DNA of 64,000 nucleotides from Polymorphobacter fuscus (GCF_011927825.1 NZ_JAATJI010000001.1:372001-436000), one strand, 5' to 3'; positions 41,875-55,582 are shown, counted from the stretch's first letter. Notes: generated by a model from the sequence alone, not told the origin. Numbers and translations: made by a program.

Positions 41875-43851
41875 ATGACCGATTCCCGCACCCTGGCAAA
41901 TGCCATTCGCGCCTTGGCAATGGACGCGGTCGAAGCGGCGAATTCGGGACATCCGGGGATGCCGATGGGCATGGCCGATGCAGCGACGGCGCTGTTCACC
42001 CGGCATCTCAAATTCGATGCCAGCCGGCCCGACTGGGCCGACCGCGATCGCTTCATTCTGTCGGCCGGCCACGGGTCGATGCTGCTTTATGCGCTGCTCC
42101 ACCTGACCGGCTATGCGCGCCCGACGATCGACGACATTCGCAATTTCCGCCAGTTCGGCAGCCCCTGTGCCGGGCACCCGGAAAATTTCGAACTTGCCGG
42201 CGCGGAGACCACCACCGGGCCGCTGGGGCAGGGGCTGGCGATGTCGGTCGGCATGGCGATGGCCGAGCGTCATCTCAACGCGGTGTTCGGCGATGATCTC
42301 GTCGACCACCACACCTGGGTGATCGCCGGCGACGGCTGCCTGATGGAAGGCATCAGCCAGGAAGCCATCGGCCTCGCCGGCCATCTCAAGCTCGGCCGCC
42401 TTAACGTGCTGTGGGACGACAACCGCATCTCGATCGACGGCGCCACGTCGCTGTCGACATCGGAGGACATGGCCAAGCGCTTCGATGCGGCGGGCTGGCA
42501 CGTCATCGCCTGCGACGGGCTCGACTTCGCATCGGTCGATGCGGCCCTTACGGCGGCGAAGGCCGATCCGCGGCCGTCGCTCATCGCCTGCCGCACCGTC
42601 ATCGGCTTCGGCGCCCCGACCAAGGCCGGCACCAGCGGGTCGCACGGCTCGCCGCTCGGCGCCAAGGAGATCGGCGGCGCCCGCGAAGCGCTCGGCTGGA
42701 CAGCGCCGGCGTTCGAGATTCCCGCCGATATCAAGGCCGAATGGGAAGCCGCCGGCCGGCGCGGCGCCACCGATCGCGCGGCGTGGGAAGCGCGGCTGGC
42801 AGCCTCGCCGCATGCCGAGGACTTTGCCCAGCGCATGGCCGGCACCGTGCCCGCCGCGGCGCTTGCCGGCATCGATGCCCATATCGCCGCGCTGATCGCC
42901 AGCCCGCAGAAGATCGCGACGCGCAAGGCGTCGGAACTGGCGCTTGCGGCGATCAACCCGCTGGCACCGATCCTGCTCGGCGGCTCGGCCGATCTCACCG
43001 GCTCGAACAACACCCGCACCAAGGACCAGACGACCTTTTCGGCCGATGATTATGCCGGACGCTATGTCTATTACGGCATCCGCGAATTCGGCATGGCGGC
43101 GGCGATGAACGGCCTCGCCCTCCATGGCGGGGTCATTCCCTATGGCGGCACCTTCCTGGTGTTTTCGGACTACATGCGCAACGCCATCCGGCTCGGCGCG
43201 CTCAGCCATGCCCGGGTCATCCATGTGCTGACGCACGACAGCATCGGGCTGGGCGAGGACGGCCCGACCCACCAGCCGGTCGAGCATCTGCTCAGCCTGC
43301 GCGCCATTCCCAACCTTGCCGTCTATCGCCCGGCCGACACGGTCGAAACCGCCGAAGCCTGGGCACTGGCGCTCGCCGATGCGACGCGCCCGTCGGTGCT
43401 CGCGCTCAGCCGGCAGAACCTGCCGCAGCTGCGGCTGACGGCGGGCGAAAATCTGACCGCCAGGGGCGGCTATCGGTTGCGCGCCGCCACCGTGCCGCGC
43501 GCGGTGGTGTTCCTCGCCACCGGATCGGAAGTGGAAATCGCCATCGCCGCGGCCGCGCTGCTCGAGGCCGAAGGCTTTGGCTGCGATGTCGTGTCGATGC
43601 CGTGCTGGGAAGCCTTCGACGCCCAGGATGCCGCCTATCGCGCCGATATCCTGGGTGGTGACGTGCTGCGCGTCTCGGTCGAGGCCGGGGTCACCCTGGG
43701 CTGGCAGCGCTACACCGGCACCGACGGCCTGAACTTCGGGGTCGACAGCTTCGGTGCGTCGGCGCCGATCGACGTCCTCTACGATCATTTCGGGCTGACG
43801 GGTCCCAAGATCGCCGCCAGCGTCAAGGCACGGCTGCAACGCAATTCATAA
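41875..43851 (+). CDS. tkt: Transketolase
   Basis: Thiamine-diphosphate enzyme of the pentose phosphate pathway, exchanging two-carbon units between sugar phosphates. The 658-residue product has the N-terminal EAANSGHPGMPMGMADAA, the ThDP and metal site (AGDGCLMEGISQEA with NRISIDG), the pyrimidine-binding domain (YYGIREFGMAAAMNG with catalytic Glu; HDSIGLGEDGPTHQP), and the C-terminal transketolase domain. It leads a tkt-gap-pgk-unknown-fba operon that covers lower glycolysis and pentose phosphate conversion. Confidence 0.97.
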   Translation: MTDSRTLANAIRALAMDAVEAANSGHPGMPMGMADAATALFTRHLKFDASRPDWADRDRFILSAGHGSMLLYALLHLTGYARPTIDDIRNFRQFGSPCAGHPENFELAGAETTTGPLGQGLAMSVGMAMAERHLNAVFGDDLVDHHTWVIAGDGCLMEGISQEAIGLAGHLKLGRLNVLWDDNRISIDGATSLSTSEDMAKRFDAAGWHVIACDGLDFASVDAALTAAKADPRPSLIACRTVIGFGAPTKAGTSGSHGSPLGAKEIGGAREALGWTAPAFEIPADIKAEWEAAGRRGATDRAAWEARLAASPHAEDFAQRMAGTVPAAALAGIDAHIAALIASPQKIATRKASELALAAINPLAPILLGGSADLTGSNNTRTKDQTTFSADDYAGRYVYYGIREFGMAAAMNGLALHGGVIPYGGTFLVFSDYMRNAIRLGALSHARVIHVLTHDSIGLGEDGPTHQPVEHLLSLRAIPNLAVYRPADTVETAEAWALALADATRPSVLALSRQNLPQLRLTAGENLTARGGYRLRAATVPRAVVFLATGSEVEIAIAAAALLEAEGFGCDVVSMPCWEAFDAQDAAYRADILGGDVLRVSVEAGVTLGWQRYTGTDGLNFGVDSFGASAPIDVLYDHFGLTGPKIAASVKARLQRNS

Positions 43852-43893
43852 GGTCGGGGGCGCCGCCGCCGACGACAAAAGGGAGTGAACGCC

Positions 43894-44901
43894 ATGGCCA
43901 TCAAGGTCGCCATCAACGGTTTCGGCCGCATCGGACGCAACATCCTGCGCGCCATCCACGAGGCCAAGCGCGACGACATCGTCGTGGTCGCGATCAACGA
44001 CCTTGCCGACACCGCCGCCAACGCCCGGCTGCTCAAGCGCGATTCAGTCCATGGCACCTATCACGGCACGATCGAGGTCGACGGCAACGACATGATCGTC
44101 GATGGCCATCGCATTCGCGTCACCGCCGAGCGCGACCCGGCCAAGCTGCCGCACGCCGAACTGGGCGTCGATATCGCGCTGGAATGCACCGGCTTCTTCA
44201 CCGCCGCCGACAAGGCCGCCGCGCATTTGACGGCCGGCGCCAAGCGCGTGCTGATCTCGGCGCCCGGCAAGGGCGTCGACCTGACGGTCGTCTATGGCGT
44301 CAACCATGACAAGCTGACCGCCGAGCACAAGATCGTGTCCAACGCCAGCTGCACGACCAACTGCCTGGCACCGTTCGCGATGGTGCTCGACCGGGAGTTC
44401 GGCATCGTCAAGGGCCTGATGACGACGATCCACGCCTATACCAACGACCAGAAGATCCTCGACCAGATCCACGACGACCCGCGCCGCGCGCGGGCCGCGG
44501 CCCTGTCGATGATCCCGACGACGACCGGCGCGGCGCGCGCCGTGGGCGAAGTGCTGCCGCAGCTGAAGGGCAAGCTCGACGGGTCGGCGGTGCGCGTGCC
44601 GACCCCCAATGTCAGCCTGGTCGACCTGACCTTCCAGTCGAGCCGGCCGACCACCAAGGACGAAGTCAACGCTGTTCTCAAGGCCGCCGCCGACGGCGCG
44701 CTGAAGGGCATTCTCGACTGGACCGACGAGCCGCTGGTGTCGATCGACCTCAATCACAGCCCGGCGTCGTCGACGATCGATAGCCTGGAAACCGCCGTCA
44801 TCGGCGGCGACCTGGTTCGCGTCGTGTCGTGGTACGACAATGAATGGGGCTTTTCGAACCGCATGGCCGATACCGCCGTCGCAATGGGCAAGTTGCTCTG
44901 A
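43894..44901 (+). CDS. gap: Glyceraldehyde-3-phosphate dehydrogenase
   Basis: NAD-dependent type I GAPDH of 335 residues. The Rossmann start is [16 protein letters not shown] and the catalytic Cys lies in [13 protein letters not shown], with its paired His further on. Near the C terminus [13 protein letters not shown] is typical. ATG 43894 has a GGGAG ribosome-binding site; an ATG nine bases upstream is possible. It follows tkt after 42 bases and precedes pgk by two. Confidence 0.96.
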   Translation: MAIKVAINGFGRIGRNILRAIHEAKRDDIVVVAINDLADTAANARLLKRDSVHGTYHGTIEVDGNDMIVDGHRIRVTAERDPAKLPHAELGVDIALECTGFFTAADKAAAHLTAGAKRVLISAPGKGVDLTVVYGVNHDKLTAEHKIVSNASCTTNCLAPFAMVLDREFGIVKGLMTTIHAYTNDQKILDQIHDDPRRARAAALSMIPTTTGAARAVGEVLPQLKGKLDGSAVRVPTPNVSLVDLTFQSSRPTTKDEVNAVLKAAADGALKGILDWTDEPLVSIDLNHSPASSTIDSLETAVIGGDLVRVVSWYDNEWGFSNRMADTAVAMGKLL

Positions 44902-44903
44902 AC

Positions 44904-46121
44904 GTGGCGGATTTCCTGACCATCGACGCCATGCCCGAGGTGGCGGGCAAGCGCGTGCTGGTCCGCGCCGACCTCAACGTGCCGATGGTCGACGGGCATG
45001 TGGGGGATGCGACGCGGCTGACGGCGGCCGTGCCGACCCTTGCGGCGCTCGCCGATCGCGGCGCGGTGGTGCTGGTGCTGTCGCATTTCGGCCGTCCCAA
45101 GGGCGGCGATCGATCGGCGACGCTGCGACCGGTGGCGGCGGCGCTCGCCGATGTGCTCGGGCGGCCGGTGGCCTTTGTCGAGGATTGCGCCGGTGCCGCA
45201 GCGCAGGCGGCGGTCGCGGCACTGGCTCCGGGCGCGGTCGTGGTGCTCGAAAACACGCGCTTCCATGCCGGCGAGGAGGCCGACGACCCGGCGTTCGCGG
45301 CCGAAATGGCGAAACTGGGCGATTTTTTTGTCAACGATGCCTTTTCGGCGGCACATCGCGCCCATGCCTCCACAGTCGGCCTGGCGCGGCTGCTGCCGTC
45401 GTTCGCCGGCCGTTCGATGGAAGCCGAGTTGACGGCGTTGCAAAAGGCGCTCGGCCATCCGGAACACCCGGTGGCGGCAGTGGTCGGCGGCGCCAAGGTA
45501 TCGTCGAAGCTCGATGTGCTGACGCATCTGGTCAGCCGTGTCGACCATCTGATGATCGGCGGCGGCATGGCCAACACGTTTCTCGCTGCCAAGGGGGTGT
45601 CGGTCGGCAAATCGCTGTGCGAACATGACCTTGCCGGCACCGCACGGGACATTCTGGCGCGGGCCGACGCCGCGGGGTGCACGGTGCATCTGCCCTATGA
45701 TGTCGTCGTGGCGAAACAATTTGCTGCCAATGCCCCGCACCGGACGTGCAATGTCCATGACGTGGCGGATGACGAGATGATCCTCGATATCGGCGATTCG
45801 GCGGTCGAAGCGCTCGGCGACGCGCTGAAGATCTGCAAGACCCTGGTGTGGAACGGGCCGCTGGGCGCTTTCGAAACGCCGCCGTTCGATCGCGCCACGG
45901 TGGCGCTGGCGCGCATTGCCGGCGCACTGACGCAAAGCGGCAGCCTGTTGTCGGTCGCCGGCGGCGGGGACACGGTGGCGGCGCTCAACCACGCCGGCGT
46001 CGCCGACCAGTTCAGTTTCGTGTCGACCGCCGGCGGTGCGTTCCTCGAATGGATGGAGGGCAAGGCTCTGCCGGGGGTCGATGCGCTGCGCGAATCGGCC
46101 GGCAGCAAGGGGCACGCATGA
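44904..46121 (+). CDS. pgk: Phosphoglycerate kinase
   Basis: Interconverts 1,3-bisphosphoglycerate and 3-phosphoglycerate with ATP formation. The 405-residue product has the N-terminal domain ([33 protein letters not shown]) and the C-terminal nucleotide domain ([32 protein letters not shown]). The start is GTG 44904, two bases after the gap stop; ATG 44931 would truncate the conserved region. Its stop overlaps the next ATG (ATGA). Confidence 0.95.
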   Translation: MADFLTIDAMPEVAGKRVLVRADLNVPMVDGHVGDATRLTAAVPTLAALADRGAVVLVLSHFGRPKGGDRSATLRPVAAALADVLGRPVAFVEDCAGAAAQAAVAALAPGAVVVLENTRFHAGEEADDPAFAAEMAKLGDFFVNDAFSAAHRAHASTVGLARLLPSFAGRSMEAELTALQKALGHPEHPVAAVVGGAKVSSKLDVLTHLVSRVDHLMIGGGMANTFLAAKGVSVGKSLCEHDLAGTARDILARADAAGCTVHLPYDVVVAKQFAANAPHRTCNVHDVADDEMILDIGDSAVEALGDALKICKTLVWNGPLGAFETPPFDRATVALARIAGALTQSGSLLSVAGGGDTVAALNHAGVADQFSFVSTAGGAFLEWMEGKALPGVDALRESAGSKGHA

Positions 46122-46450
46122 CCATCGACACCGAACATCTGTGGGAAAAACTCTACCCTGCCGCCTGGAAGCTGGCGCGGTCCGCCGATCCGATCCATGA
46201 CCGGATCGGCGAGGCCTTTCGGGCGATCCGCGACCTGAAGGGCGAGGAATTCGGCCCCGAGGAGCGGTTGATCTACAACGAGATCACCGCACGCATGACC
46301 AAGGCCGGGCCGGTGGTCGAAAACGGCGCGGTGAAGACCGGCGCCGTCGCCAACACCCTCGCCGACATGCCCGAAGGCGAGGCCTGTGAAATCGCCGAGA
46401 GCATTTTCGAGCTGTTCGTGCAGGTCGCCGAACTCCATTTCAAGAATTGA
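46118..46450 (+). CDS. Conserved-looking protein of unknown function between pgk and fba
   Basis: A 110-residue, mostly helical, acidic protein ([60 protein letters not shown]). I recognise no domain. It starts with an ATGA overlap on pgk, and its stop overlaps a TTG near the aldolase gene, so it is translated as part of the glycolytic operon. That tight coupling suggests a role linked to glycolysis, perhaps regulatory, but nothing in the sequence shows it. Confidence 0.72.
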   Translation: MTIDTEHLWEKLYPAAWKLARSADPIHDRIGEAFRAIRDLKGEEFGPEERLIYNEITARMTKAGPVVENGAVKTGAVANTLADMPEGEACEIAESIFELFVQVAELHFKN

Positions 46451-46467
46451 ACGAAGGAAGCCCGACG

Positions 46468-47406
46468 ATGTCCGCCACCACGCCCCAGACCACCGGAATG
46501 ACCCCTGCGGTCCGCGCCATTCTGGCCAATTACGAAAGCGACAACCCCGGCACCAAGGCCAATCTGGCGCGCATCCTGATGCAGGGACGCCTTGGTGGCA
46601 CCGGCAAGCTGGTCATCCTGCCCGTCGACCAGGGTTTCGAGCACGGCCCGGCGCGCAGCTTTTCGCCCAACCCGCCGGCCTATGACCCGCATTACCATTT
46701 CCAGCTCGCCATCGACGCCGGCCTGTCGGCCTATGCCGCGCCGCTCGGCATGATCGAAGCCGGTGCCGATACCTTTGCCGGGCAGATCCCGACCATCCTC
46801 AAGGTCAACAGCTCGAACAGCTGGTCGACGAGCATCAACCAGGCCGTGACCGGCACCGTCGAGGATGCGCTGCGGCTCGGCTGCTCGGCGATCGGCTTCA
46901 CCATCTACCCGGGCTCGGACGATATTTTCGAGCTGATGGAAGAAATTCGCGAGCTGAGCCAGGAAGCCAAGGCCGTCGGCATCGCCACCGTCATCTGGTC
47001 GTACCCGCGCGGCGGGGAGATTTCCAAGGCTGGCGAACTGGCGCTCGATGTCGGCGCCTATGCGGCGCACATGGCGGCGCTGGCCGGCGCGCACATCATC
47101 AAGGTCAAGCTGCCGACTGACCATATCGAGCAGAAGGACGCCAAGAAGAGCTATGAAGGCGGCGACTGGTCGACCCAGGCCAAGCGGGTTGCCCATGTCC
47201 GGCAGGCATGCTTCGCCGGCCGCCGTCTGGTGGTGTTTTCGGGCGGCGCCGCCAAGGGTGCCGACGCCGTCTATCAGGATGCCCGCGACATTCGCGACGG
47301 CGGCGGCAACGGCTCGATCATCGGCCGCAACACCTTCCAGCGGCCGCGCGACGAAGCGCTGGCGATGCTCGACAAGATCGTCGAAATCTACCTCGGCAAC
47401 GACTGA
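46468..47406 (+). CDS. Class I fructose-bisphosphate aldolase (archaeal/FbaB type)
   Basis: Cleaves fructose 1,6-bisphosphate to triose phosphates through a Schiff base. The 312-residue protein belongs to the DhnA/FbaB group rather than the zinc-dependent class II: LVILPVDQGFEHGPARSF, ILKVNSSNSW, IYPGSDD, the lysine region HIIKVKLPTDH, and the phosphate loop VVFSGGAAKG with IIGRNTFQRP. ATG 46468 follows GAAGGAAG; a TTG at 46447 is less likely. It ends the tkt-gap-pgk operon and is followed by a strong hairpin. Confidence 0.93.
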   Translation: MSATTPQTTGMTPAVRAILANYESDNPGTKANLARILMQGRLGGTGKLVILPVDQGFEHGPARSFSPNPPAYDPHYHFQLAIDAGLSAYAAPLGMIEAGADTFAGQIPTILKVNSSNSWSTSINQAVTGTVEDALRLGCSAIGFTIYPGSDDIFELMEEIRELSQEAKAVGIATVIWSYPRGGEISKAGELALDVGAYAAHMAALAGAHIIKVKLPTDHIEQKDAKKSYEGGDWSTQAKRVAHVRQACFAGRRLVVFSGGAAKGADAVYQDARDIRDGGGNGSIIGRNTFQRPRDEALAMLDKIVEIYLGND

Positions 47407-47426
47407 ACCTGCCGGGGCTGAATGAC

Positions 47427-47454
47427 AAACGGCGGCGCCCCGGCGCCGCCGTTT
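47427..47454. terminator. Bidirectional terminator between fba and katG
   Basis: A perfect 13-base-pair hairpin (AAACGGCGGCGCC arm, two-base loop) with A and T runs at its feet, 20 bases after the aldolase stop and 18 bases after the convergent katG stop. It can serve both transcripts. Confidence 0.85.
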
Positions 47455-47472
47455 GCATGCGTGCGTCCGGAA

Positions 47473-50602
<3,130 letters not shown>

Positions 50603-50695
50603 GGTATCGGGGCCGATGCCACTGCCCGCAGTTGGCAGAACGGCCCGCGTCGGCTAAGGGCTGCCGCTTCCACGTCAGGCAAGAGACCGTTTCCC

Positions 50696-51259
50696 GTGAA
50701 GATCAACAGCGTCGAAATCCGCCCCGGCAACATCCTTGAGTATCAGGGCGGGCTGTGGCGCGCCGTGAAGATCCAGCACACCCAGCCCGGCAAGGGCGGC
50801 GCCTATATGCAGGTCGAACTCAAGAACCTGATGGATGGCCGCAAGACCAATGAACGCTTTCGTTCGGCGGAAACGGTCGAGAAAGTCCGGCTCGACACGC
50901 GTGATTTCCAGTTCCTGTTCGCCGAAGGCGAGCAGCTGACGTTCATGGACAAGGAAAATTACGACCAGATCAGCTTGCCGCGCGACCTGCTCGGCGAAGC
51001 CGCGGATTTTCTGCAGGACGGCATGGATGTGGTCATGGAAACCTATGAGGAACGCCCGATCTCGGTGCAGCTTCCCGACACCATCGAGGCGGTGATCCGT
51101 GATACCGAGGCGGTGGTGAAGGGGCAGACGGCGTCGTCGAGCTACAAGCCCGCCATATTGGAAAATGGGGTCCGGGTCATGGTGCCGCCGTTCATCAATG
51201 CCGGCACCAAGATCGTCGTCGATACCTACGAACGCGAATACGTCCGCCGCGCGGATTGA
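50696..51259 (+). CDS. efp: Elongation factor P
   Basis: Relieves ribosome stalling at consecutive prolines. The 187-residue three-domain protein starts [20 protein letters not shown], with the tip Lys in [12 protein letters not shown] available for modification, and ends with the OB domain ([20 protein letters not shown]). Translation begins at GTG 50696. It is followed by a pair of palindromic repeats and then suhB. Confidence 0.95.
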   Translation: MKINSVEIRPGNILEYQGGLWRAVKIQHTQPGKGGAYMQVELKNLMDGRKTNERFRSAETVEKVRLDTRDFQFLFAEGEQLTFMDKENYDQISLPRDLLGEAADFLQDGMDVVMETYEERPISVQLPDTIEAVIRDTEAVVKGQTASSSYKPAILENGVRVMVPPFINAGTKIVVDTYEREYVRRAD

Positions 51260-51266
51260 TGCTTTT

Positions 51267-51372
51267 CCCCTCCCGCGCGCGGGAGGGGGCGGGGCCGGCC
51301 ATGCCGCCGCCGCATTATTTCAGCGCTGTCGCGCTGTTTCCCACCCCCGACCCCTCCCGCACGCGGGAGGGG
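51267..51372. repeat. Type 1 palindromic repeats, copies C and D (inward-facing pair)
   Basis: Two stems CCCCTCCCGC-N2-GCGGGAGGGG occur at 51267-51288 (copy C) and 51351-51372 (copy D). Copy D keeps the tail CCCACCCCCGA on its inner side (51340-51350); copy C has a diverged G-rich inner tail. The pair has the same orientation as copies A and B around DUF559 copy 1, but encloses only about 60 bases and no gene. The right arm of copy D provides the ribosome-binding site of suhB. Confidence 0.85.
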
Positions 51373-51383
51373 AGGAGTTTGCC

Positions 51384-52181
51384 ATGGTTGCCCATTCTGC
51401 CCTGATCACCGTCATGGAAAAGGCCGCGCGCAAGGCGGCGCCGCGGTTGCGGCGTGACTTCAACGAAGTCGATGCGCTGCAGGTCAGCCGCAAGGGGCCG
51501 GCCGATTTCGTGTCGAATGCCGATCGTGCCGCCGAACAGGCGATCGGCGAGGTGCTGACGCACGCCCGGCCCGACTGGGGCCTGCTGATGGAGGAATCGG
51601 GGGAAACCATCGGCCGCGAAAGCCAGGCGCGCTGGATCGTCGATCCGCTCGATGGCACCACCAACTTTCTCCACGGCATGCCGCATTTCTGCATCTCGAT
51701 TGCGGCGGAAGTGCAGGGCGAGGTCGTCGCCGGGCTGGTCCACCAACCGCTGACCGGCGAGAGCTTCTGGGCCGAAAAGGGCAGGGGTGCCTGGCTGTCC
51801 GACCGGCGGCTGCGCGTTTCGGCGCGGCGCGACCTGGCGGACTGCGTCATCGCCACCGGCATCCCCTTCCAGGGCCATGGCAACGCCGCAGAATTCTCGG
51901 GCATCCTGTCTGCGGTGATCCCCGAAGTCGCCGGAGTCCGGCGCTTCGGCGCGGCGGCGCTCGATCTCGCCTGGGTCGCGGCAGGCCGCTTCGACGGGTT
52001 CTGGGAATCGGGCCTCAAATATTGGGATTGCGCCGCCGGCATCCTGCTGGTGCGGGAGGCGGGCGGGTTCGTGACCGATTACCGCGGCCAGGACAATATG
52101 GTGGCACGCGCCGAAATCGTCGCCGCCAATGGCAATATCCAGTCGAAACTGCATCGGCTCGTCGCCGGCGCGGTGCGCTGA
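51384..52181 (+). CDS. suhB: Inositol monophosphatase family protein (SuhB-like)
   Basis: A 265-residue lithium-sensitive sugar phosphatase. The metal-binding motifs are complete: EESGETIG (first Glu), the core WIVDPLDGTTNFLHGMP (Asp residues), and YWDCAAGILLVREAGG. The substrate may be inositol phosphate or another phosphomonoester; SuhB members also take part in rRNA antitermination, so the role is not fixed. ATG 51384 lies behind GGGAGGGGAGGAG, the arm of repeat copy D, so the repeat supplies its ribosome-binding site. Confidence 0.9.
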   Translation: MVAHSALITVMEKAARKAAPRLRRDFNEVDALQVSRKGPADFVSNADRAAEQAIGEVLTHARPDWGLLMEESGETIGRESQARWIVDPLDGTTNFLHGMPHFCISIAAEVQGEVVAGLVHQPLTGESFWAEKGRGAWLSDRRLRVSARRDLADCVIATGIPFQGHGNAAEFSGILSAVIPEVAGVRRFGAAALDLAWVAAGRFDGFWESGLKYWDCAAGILLVREAGGFVTDYRGQDNMVARAEIVAANGNIQSKLHRLVAGAVR

Positions 52182-52282
52182 CGCGCCGGGCGTTCGTTGC
52201 GGGCGGCGGCCTTGCTTGCCGATGCACCGCGGCATAGAAGGCGCCCGACACGAGTCCATCGATCGAAAGTGCGCCAGCACCC

Positions 52283-52660
52283 ATGTCCGAGATCGCCAAC
52301 CAGTATCTGCCGATCCTGCTGTTCCTGACGGTCGGCATCGTGTTCGCCTTCATTTTTGTCGGCGCGCCGATCGTGGTGTCGAAACTCGCCGGCACATCGA
52401 AGCCGGACACGGTCAAATTGTCCGAATATGAAAGCGGCTTTCCCGCCTTTTCGGACAGCCGCGCGCAGTTCGACGTGCGCTTTTACCTCGTCGCGATCCT
52501 TTTCATCGTCTTCGATCTCGAAGCCGCGTTCCTGTTCCCCTGGGCGGTGTCGCTGCACTGGGGTGGCGAGGCGGCCTGGTGGGCGATGATCGAATTCCTG
52601 GGCGAACTGGCCATCGGCCTTGTCTTCGCCTGGAAGGTGGGAGCGCTGGAATGGGAATGA
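52283..52660 (+). CDS. nuoA: NADH-quinone oxidoreductase subunit A
   Basis: Membrane subunit of respiratory complex I near the quinone site. The 125-residue protein has three transmembrane helices, with [20 protein letters not shown] as the first, the loop [26 protein letters not shown] (shortened) carrying the conserved Glu-Ser-Gly, and [20 protein letters not shown]. It opens a nuoABCDEF cluster and overlaps the nuoB start. Confidence 0.96.
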   Translation: MSEIANQYLPILLFLTVGIVFAFIFVGAPIVVSKLAGTSKPDTVKLSEYESGFPAFSDSRAQFDVRFYLVAILFIVFDLEAAFLFPWAVSLHWGGEAAWWAMIEFLGELAIGLVFAWKVGALEWE

Positions 52661-53208
52661 TGCCGGCCACCGAAGACCAGCAGATGCGCGGGCTGACCCT
52701 GCCGCAGGACAACCGCGACAACTGGCTTGCCGACGTCAACAAGGAGGTCGGCGACAAGGGCTTTCTCGTCGCCTCCACCGAAGATCTGTTCCATTGGGCG
52801 CGCACCGGCAGCCTGTGGTGGATGACCTTTGGCCTGGCCTGCTGCGCTGTCGAGATGATGCACACCAACATGCCGCGCTATGATCTGGAGCGCTTCGGTG
52901 TCGCCCCGCGCGCCAGCCCGCGCCAATCCGACGTGATGATCGTCGCCGGCACCCTGTGCAACAAGATGGCGCCGGCGCTGCGCCGGGTCTACGACCAGAT
53001 GGCCGAACCGCGCTACGTCATCTCGATGGGCAGCTGCGCCAATGGCGGCGGCTATTATCATTACAGCTATTCGGTGGTGCGCGGCTGCGACCGGATCGTG
53101 CCGGTCGATATCTATGTCCCCGGCTGCCCGCCGACGGCAGAAGCACTACTTTACGGAATTCTGGCGCTGCAGCGCAAGATCCGCCGCGTCGGGAGTTTCG
53201 AACGGTGA
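52651..53208 (+). CDS. nuoB: NADH-quinone oxidoreductase subunit B
   Basis: Carries iron-sulfur cluster N2, the last electron donor to quinone. The 185-residue protein contains the ligand set: the double Cys in [11 protein letters not shown], Cys in [12 protein letters not shown] and Cys in [14 protein letters not shown] 52651 lies seven bases behind GGGAG; ATG 52657, overlapping the nuoA stop as ATGA, is almost as good. nuoC starts inside its stop codon region (GTGA). Confidence 0.96.
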   Translation: MGMMPATEDQQMRGLTLPQDNRDNWLADVNKEVGDKGFLVASTEDLFHWARTGSLWWMTFGLACCAVEMMHTNMPRYDLERFGVAPRASPRQSDVMIVAGTLCNKMAPALRRVYDQMAEPRYVISMGSCANGGGYYHYSYSVVRGCDRIVPVDIYVPGCPPTAEALLYGILALQRKIRRVGSFER

Positions 53209-53873
53209 GTGTACCGGTCGTGACTCCGGCACTCGGCGTCCACAGCTGGCCGGTGATGGCCACGGTGGACGGCATCGGCGACCACCTGCGCGCGCTCCTC
53301 GGCGATGCGGTGGTTGAAATCATCGAACATGCTCATGAAGTCGGCGTGGTCGTTCGCCGCGACGCGATTGTCGACGTCGTCACCCGTCTGCGCGACGACC
53401 CCGAACTGCGCCTCAACCAGCTTATCGATATCTGCGGGGTCGATTACCCCGACCGGGTCGAGCGTTTCGATGTCGTCTATCACCTGTTGTCGATGGCACG
53501 GAACCTGCGCTTGCGCGTCAAGGTGACGACCGACCATCGCACGCCGGTGCCGTCGCTGACGCGCGTCTATCCGGTGGCGGGATGGTATGAGCGCGAAACC
53601 TGGGATTGTTATGGCGTGCTGTTCGAGGGCAACCCCGACCTGCGTCGCATCCTGACCGACTATGGCTTCGAAGGTCATCCGTTTCGCAAGGATTTCCCGC
53701 TGACCGGCCATGTCGAGCTGCGCTATTCCGAGGAACACAAGCGCGTCGTCTATGAGCCGGTGAAGCTCGCGCAGGATTTCCGCAGCTTCGATTTCCTGTC
53801 GCCATGGGAGGGGACCGACTATGTCCTCCCCGGCGACGAAAAGGGTGCGGTCGGAGCAAAACCCAATGGCTGA
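53205..53873 (+). CDS. nuoC: NADH-quinone oxidoreductase subunit C
   Basis: Hydrophilic 30 kDa-type subunit of the complex I connecting fragment. The 222-residue product shows [42 protein letters not shown], the family signature [22 protein letters not shown] (shortened) and [19 protein letters not shown] 53205 overlaps the nuoB stop, and the 3' end overlaps nuoD by eight bases. It is separate from nuoD, not fused. Confidence 0.95.
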   Translation: MSVPVVTPALGVHSWPVMATVDGIGDHLRALLGDAVVEIIEHAHEVGVVVRRDAIVDVVTRLRDDPELRLNQLIDICGVDYPDRVERFDVVYHLLSMARNLRLRVKVTTDHRTPVPSLTRVYPVAGWYERETWDCYGVLFEGNPDLRRILTDYGFEGHPFRKDFPLTGHVELRYSEEHKRVVYEPVKLAQDFRSFDFLSPWEGTDYVLPGDEKGAVGAKPNG

Positions 53874-55113
53874 ACTGACCGCGACGACGACTGCCTGGAC
53901 GGCGGCGGATACCGCCGACCTGTTGCCGCCGGTCAACCCGGCCAACAATATCCAGAATTACATGATCAACTTCGGGCCCCAGCACCCGGCCGCGCACGGC
54001 GTGCTGCGGCTGGTCATGGAGCTCGACGGCGAGGTCATCGAACGCTGTGATCCGCATATCGGGCTGCTGCATCGCGGCACCGAAAAGTTGATCGAGTACA
54101 AGACCTATCTGCAGGCGCTGCCGTACATGGACCGGCTCGACTATGTCAGCCCGATGTGCATGGAACACAGCTATGTGCTCGCCATCGAAAAGCTGGCGGG
54201 CATCGAAGTGCCGTTGCGCGCCAAATATATCCGCACGATGTTTGCGGAGATCACCCGCATCCTCAATCACATCCTCAACGTCACCACCCATGCGATGGAC
54301 GTGGGGGCGATGACGCCGATCCTGTGGCTGTTCGAGGAACGCGAAAAGCTGATGGAATTCTACGAACGGGTGTCGGGGGCGCGCTTCCACGCCGCCTATT
54401 TCCGCCCCGGCGGCGTCCACCAGGACCTGCCCGATGGCTTGCTCGGCGACATCAAGGACTGGTGCGACGGCTATCTCAAGGTCCTCGACGAAATGCAGGG
54501 CCTTGTCGCCGACAATCGAATCTTCAAGCAGCGCAATGTCGATATCGGGGTCATCTCGAAGGAAGACGCCATTGCCTGGGGCTTCACCGGCCCGTGCATC
54601 CGCGCATCGGGCGTCGCCTGGGACCTGCGCAAGGCGCAGCCCTACGATGCCTATGACCGCATGGACTTCAACGTCATCATGTCGAACGATGGCGATTGCT
54701 ATGCCCGCTTCATGGTCCGCATGGACGAGATGCGCGAATCGCTGAAGATCATCCGCCAGTGCCTGAAGGAGATGCCCGAAGGCCGGCACGCGACCCTCGA
54801 CCGCAAGGTCAGTCCGCCGTCGCGCGGCGAGATGAAACGGTCGATGGAAGCGCTGATCCACCATTTCAAGCTGTACACCGAAGGCATTCACGTGCCGGCC
54901 GGCGAGGCCTATGTGGCCACCGAAAGCCCCAAGGGCGAATTCGGCATCTTCATGGTCGCTGATGGCACCAACAAGCCTTGGCGCTGCCATATCCGTGCCA
55001 CCGGGATGGCGCATCTCCAGGCGATGGATTTCCTGTGCAAGGGCCATATGCTCGCCGACGCGCCGGCGATTCTGGGGTCGCTCGATATCGTCTTCGGGGA
55101 AGTCGATCGCTGA
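53866..55113 (+). CDS. nuoD: NADH-quinone oxidoreductase subunit D
   Basis: The 49 kDa-type subunit that forms the quinone cavity with NuoB. The 415-residue protein has the conserved [20 protein letters not shown] with the His and the Tyr-side of the cavity, [20 protein letters not shown], and GEFGIF near the C terminus. ATG 53866 is chosen, as a start 45 bases upstream would lie deep in nuoC. After nuoD the cluster loosens: a gap of nearly 470 bases with a tiny membrane gene precedes nuoE. Confidence 0.97.
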   Translation: MAELTATTTAWTAADTADLLPPVNPANNIQNYMINFGPQHPAAHGVLRLVMELDGEVIERCDPHIGLLHRGTEKLIEYKTYLQALPYMDRLDYVSPMCMEHSYVLAIEKLAGIEVPLRAKYIRTMFAEITRILNHILNVTTHAMDVGAMTPILWLFEEREKLMEFYERVSGARFHAAYFRPGGVHQDLPDGLLGDIKDWCDGYLKVLDEMQGLVADNRIFKQRNVDIGVISKEDAIAWGFTGPCIRASGVAWDLRKAQPYDAYDRMDFNVIMSNDGDCYARFMVRMDEMRESLKIIRQCLKEMPEGRHATLDRKVSPPSRGEMKRSMEALIHHFKLYTEGIHVPAGEAYVATESPKGEFGIFMVADGTNKPWRCHIRATGMAHLQAMDFLCKGHMLADAPAILGSLDIVFGEVDR

Positions 55114-55307
55114 GCGTCGGGAGGCTGCCGTTTTTGCGGCAATGATCCGGGAATTTCCCTATCTTGTCATCGCCAGGCGCCGGTGGCACGGGGGCGGCGC
55201 TTTCACATTTGTGAAAGTCGGCCAACGTCTTGTCAAAACCCTTCATGGTGATAGATAAGGCGCTGGTCCGCACTGTGTCGGATTGTCGCTGGGGAGTCGG
55301 ATCGGTC

Positions 55308-55472
55308 ATGTACAGGGGACAGGACGAGGGCGTTTTTCTTTCGCTGATTTGCGCGGGGTTCGCCTGGGCTGCCGGTCGCAATCACCCGTCGATCTGGATG
55401 GACCTGATCCTGATTCTGATGATCGGCTGGTTTCTCTGGAGCGTTTACAAGATGACGCTCGATCGGCTGTAA
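55308..55472 (+). CDS. Putative small membrane protein between nuoD and nuoE
   Basis: A 54-residue product from ATG 55308: a polar N terminus (YRGQDEGVFLSLICAGFAWA), then WMDLILILMIGWFLWSVYKM, a strong transmembrane helix. A longer version could start at 55230. I recognise no family. Codon composition is ordinary for the region and no opposing gene exists, so a real small protein is plausible. The position inside a complex I cluster invites, but does not prove, a link to it. Confidence 0.45.
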   Translation: MYRGQDEGVFLSLICAGFAWAAGRNHPSIWMDLILILMIGWFLWSVYKMTLDRL

Positions 55473-55582
55473 CCTCGGTCGGGGTGTCGGTTTTCGCCTG
55501 ACATGTTGCATCCGTTGGCGCTGCGGGCCTATGACGCTGGCACCGCAGCGAGGACATCGGGCAACATCGTGAAGGCAGCATC

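Noticed and set aside
51267..51372. Reading the efp-suhB hairpins as an ordinary terminator
   Set aside because: The stems have no T tract, occur as an inverted pair with conserved tails, and recur around DUF559 copy 1, so they are better explained as interspersed repeats.
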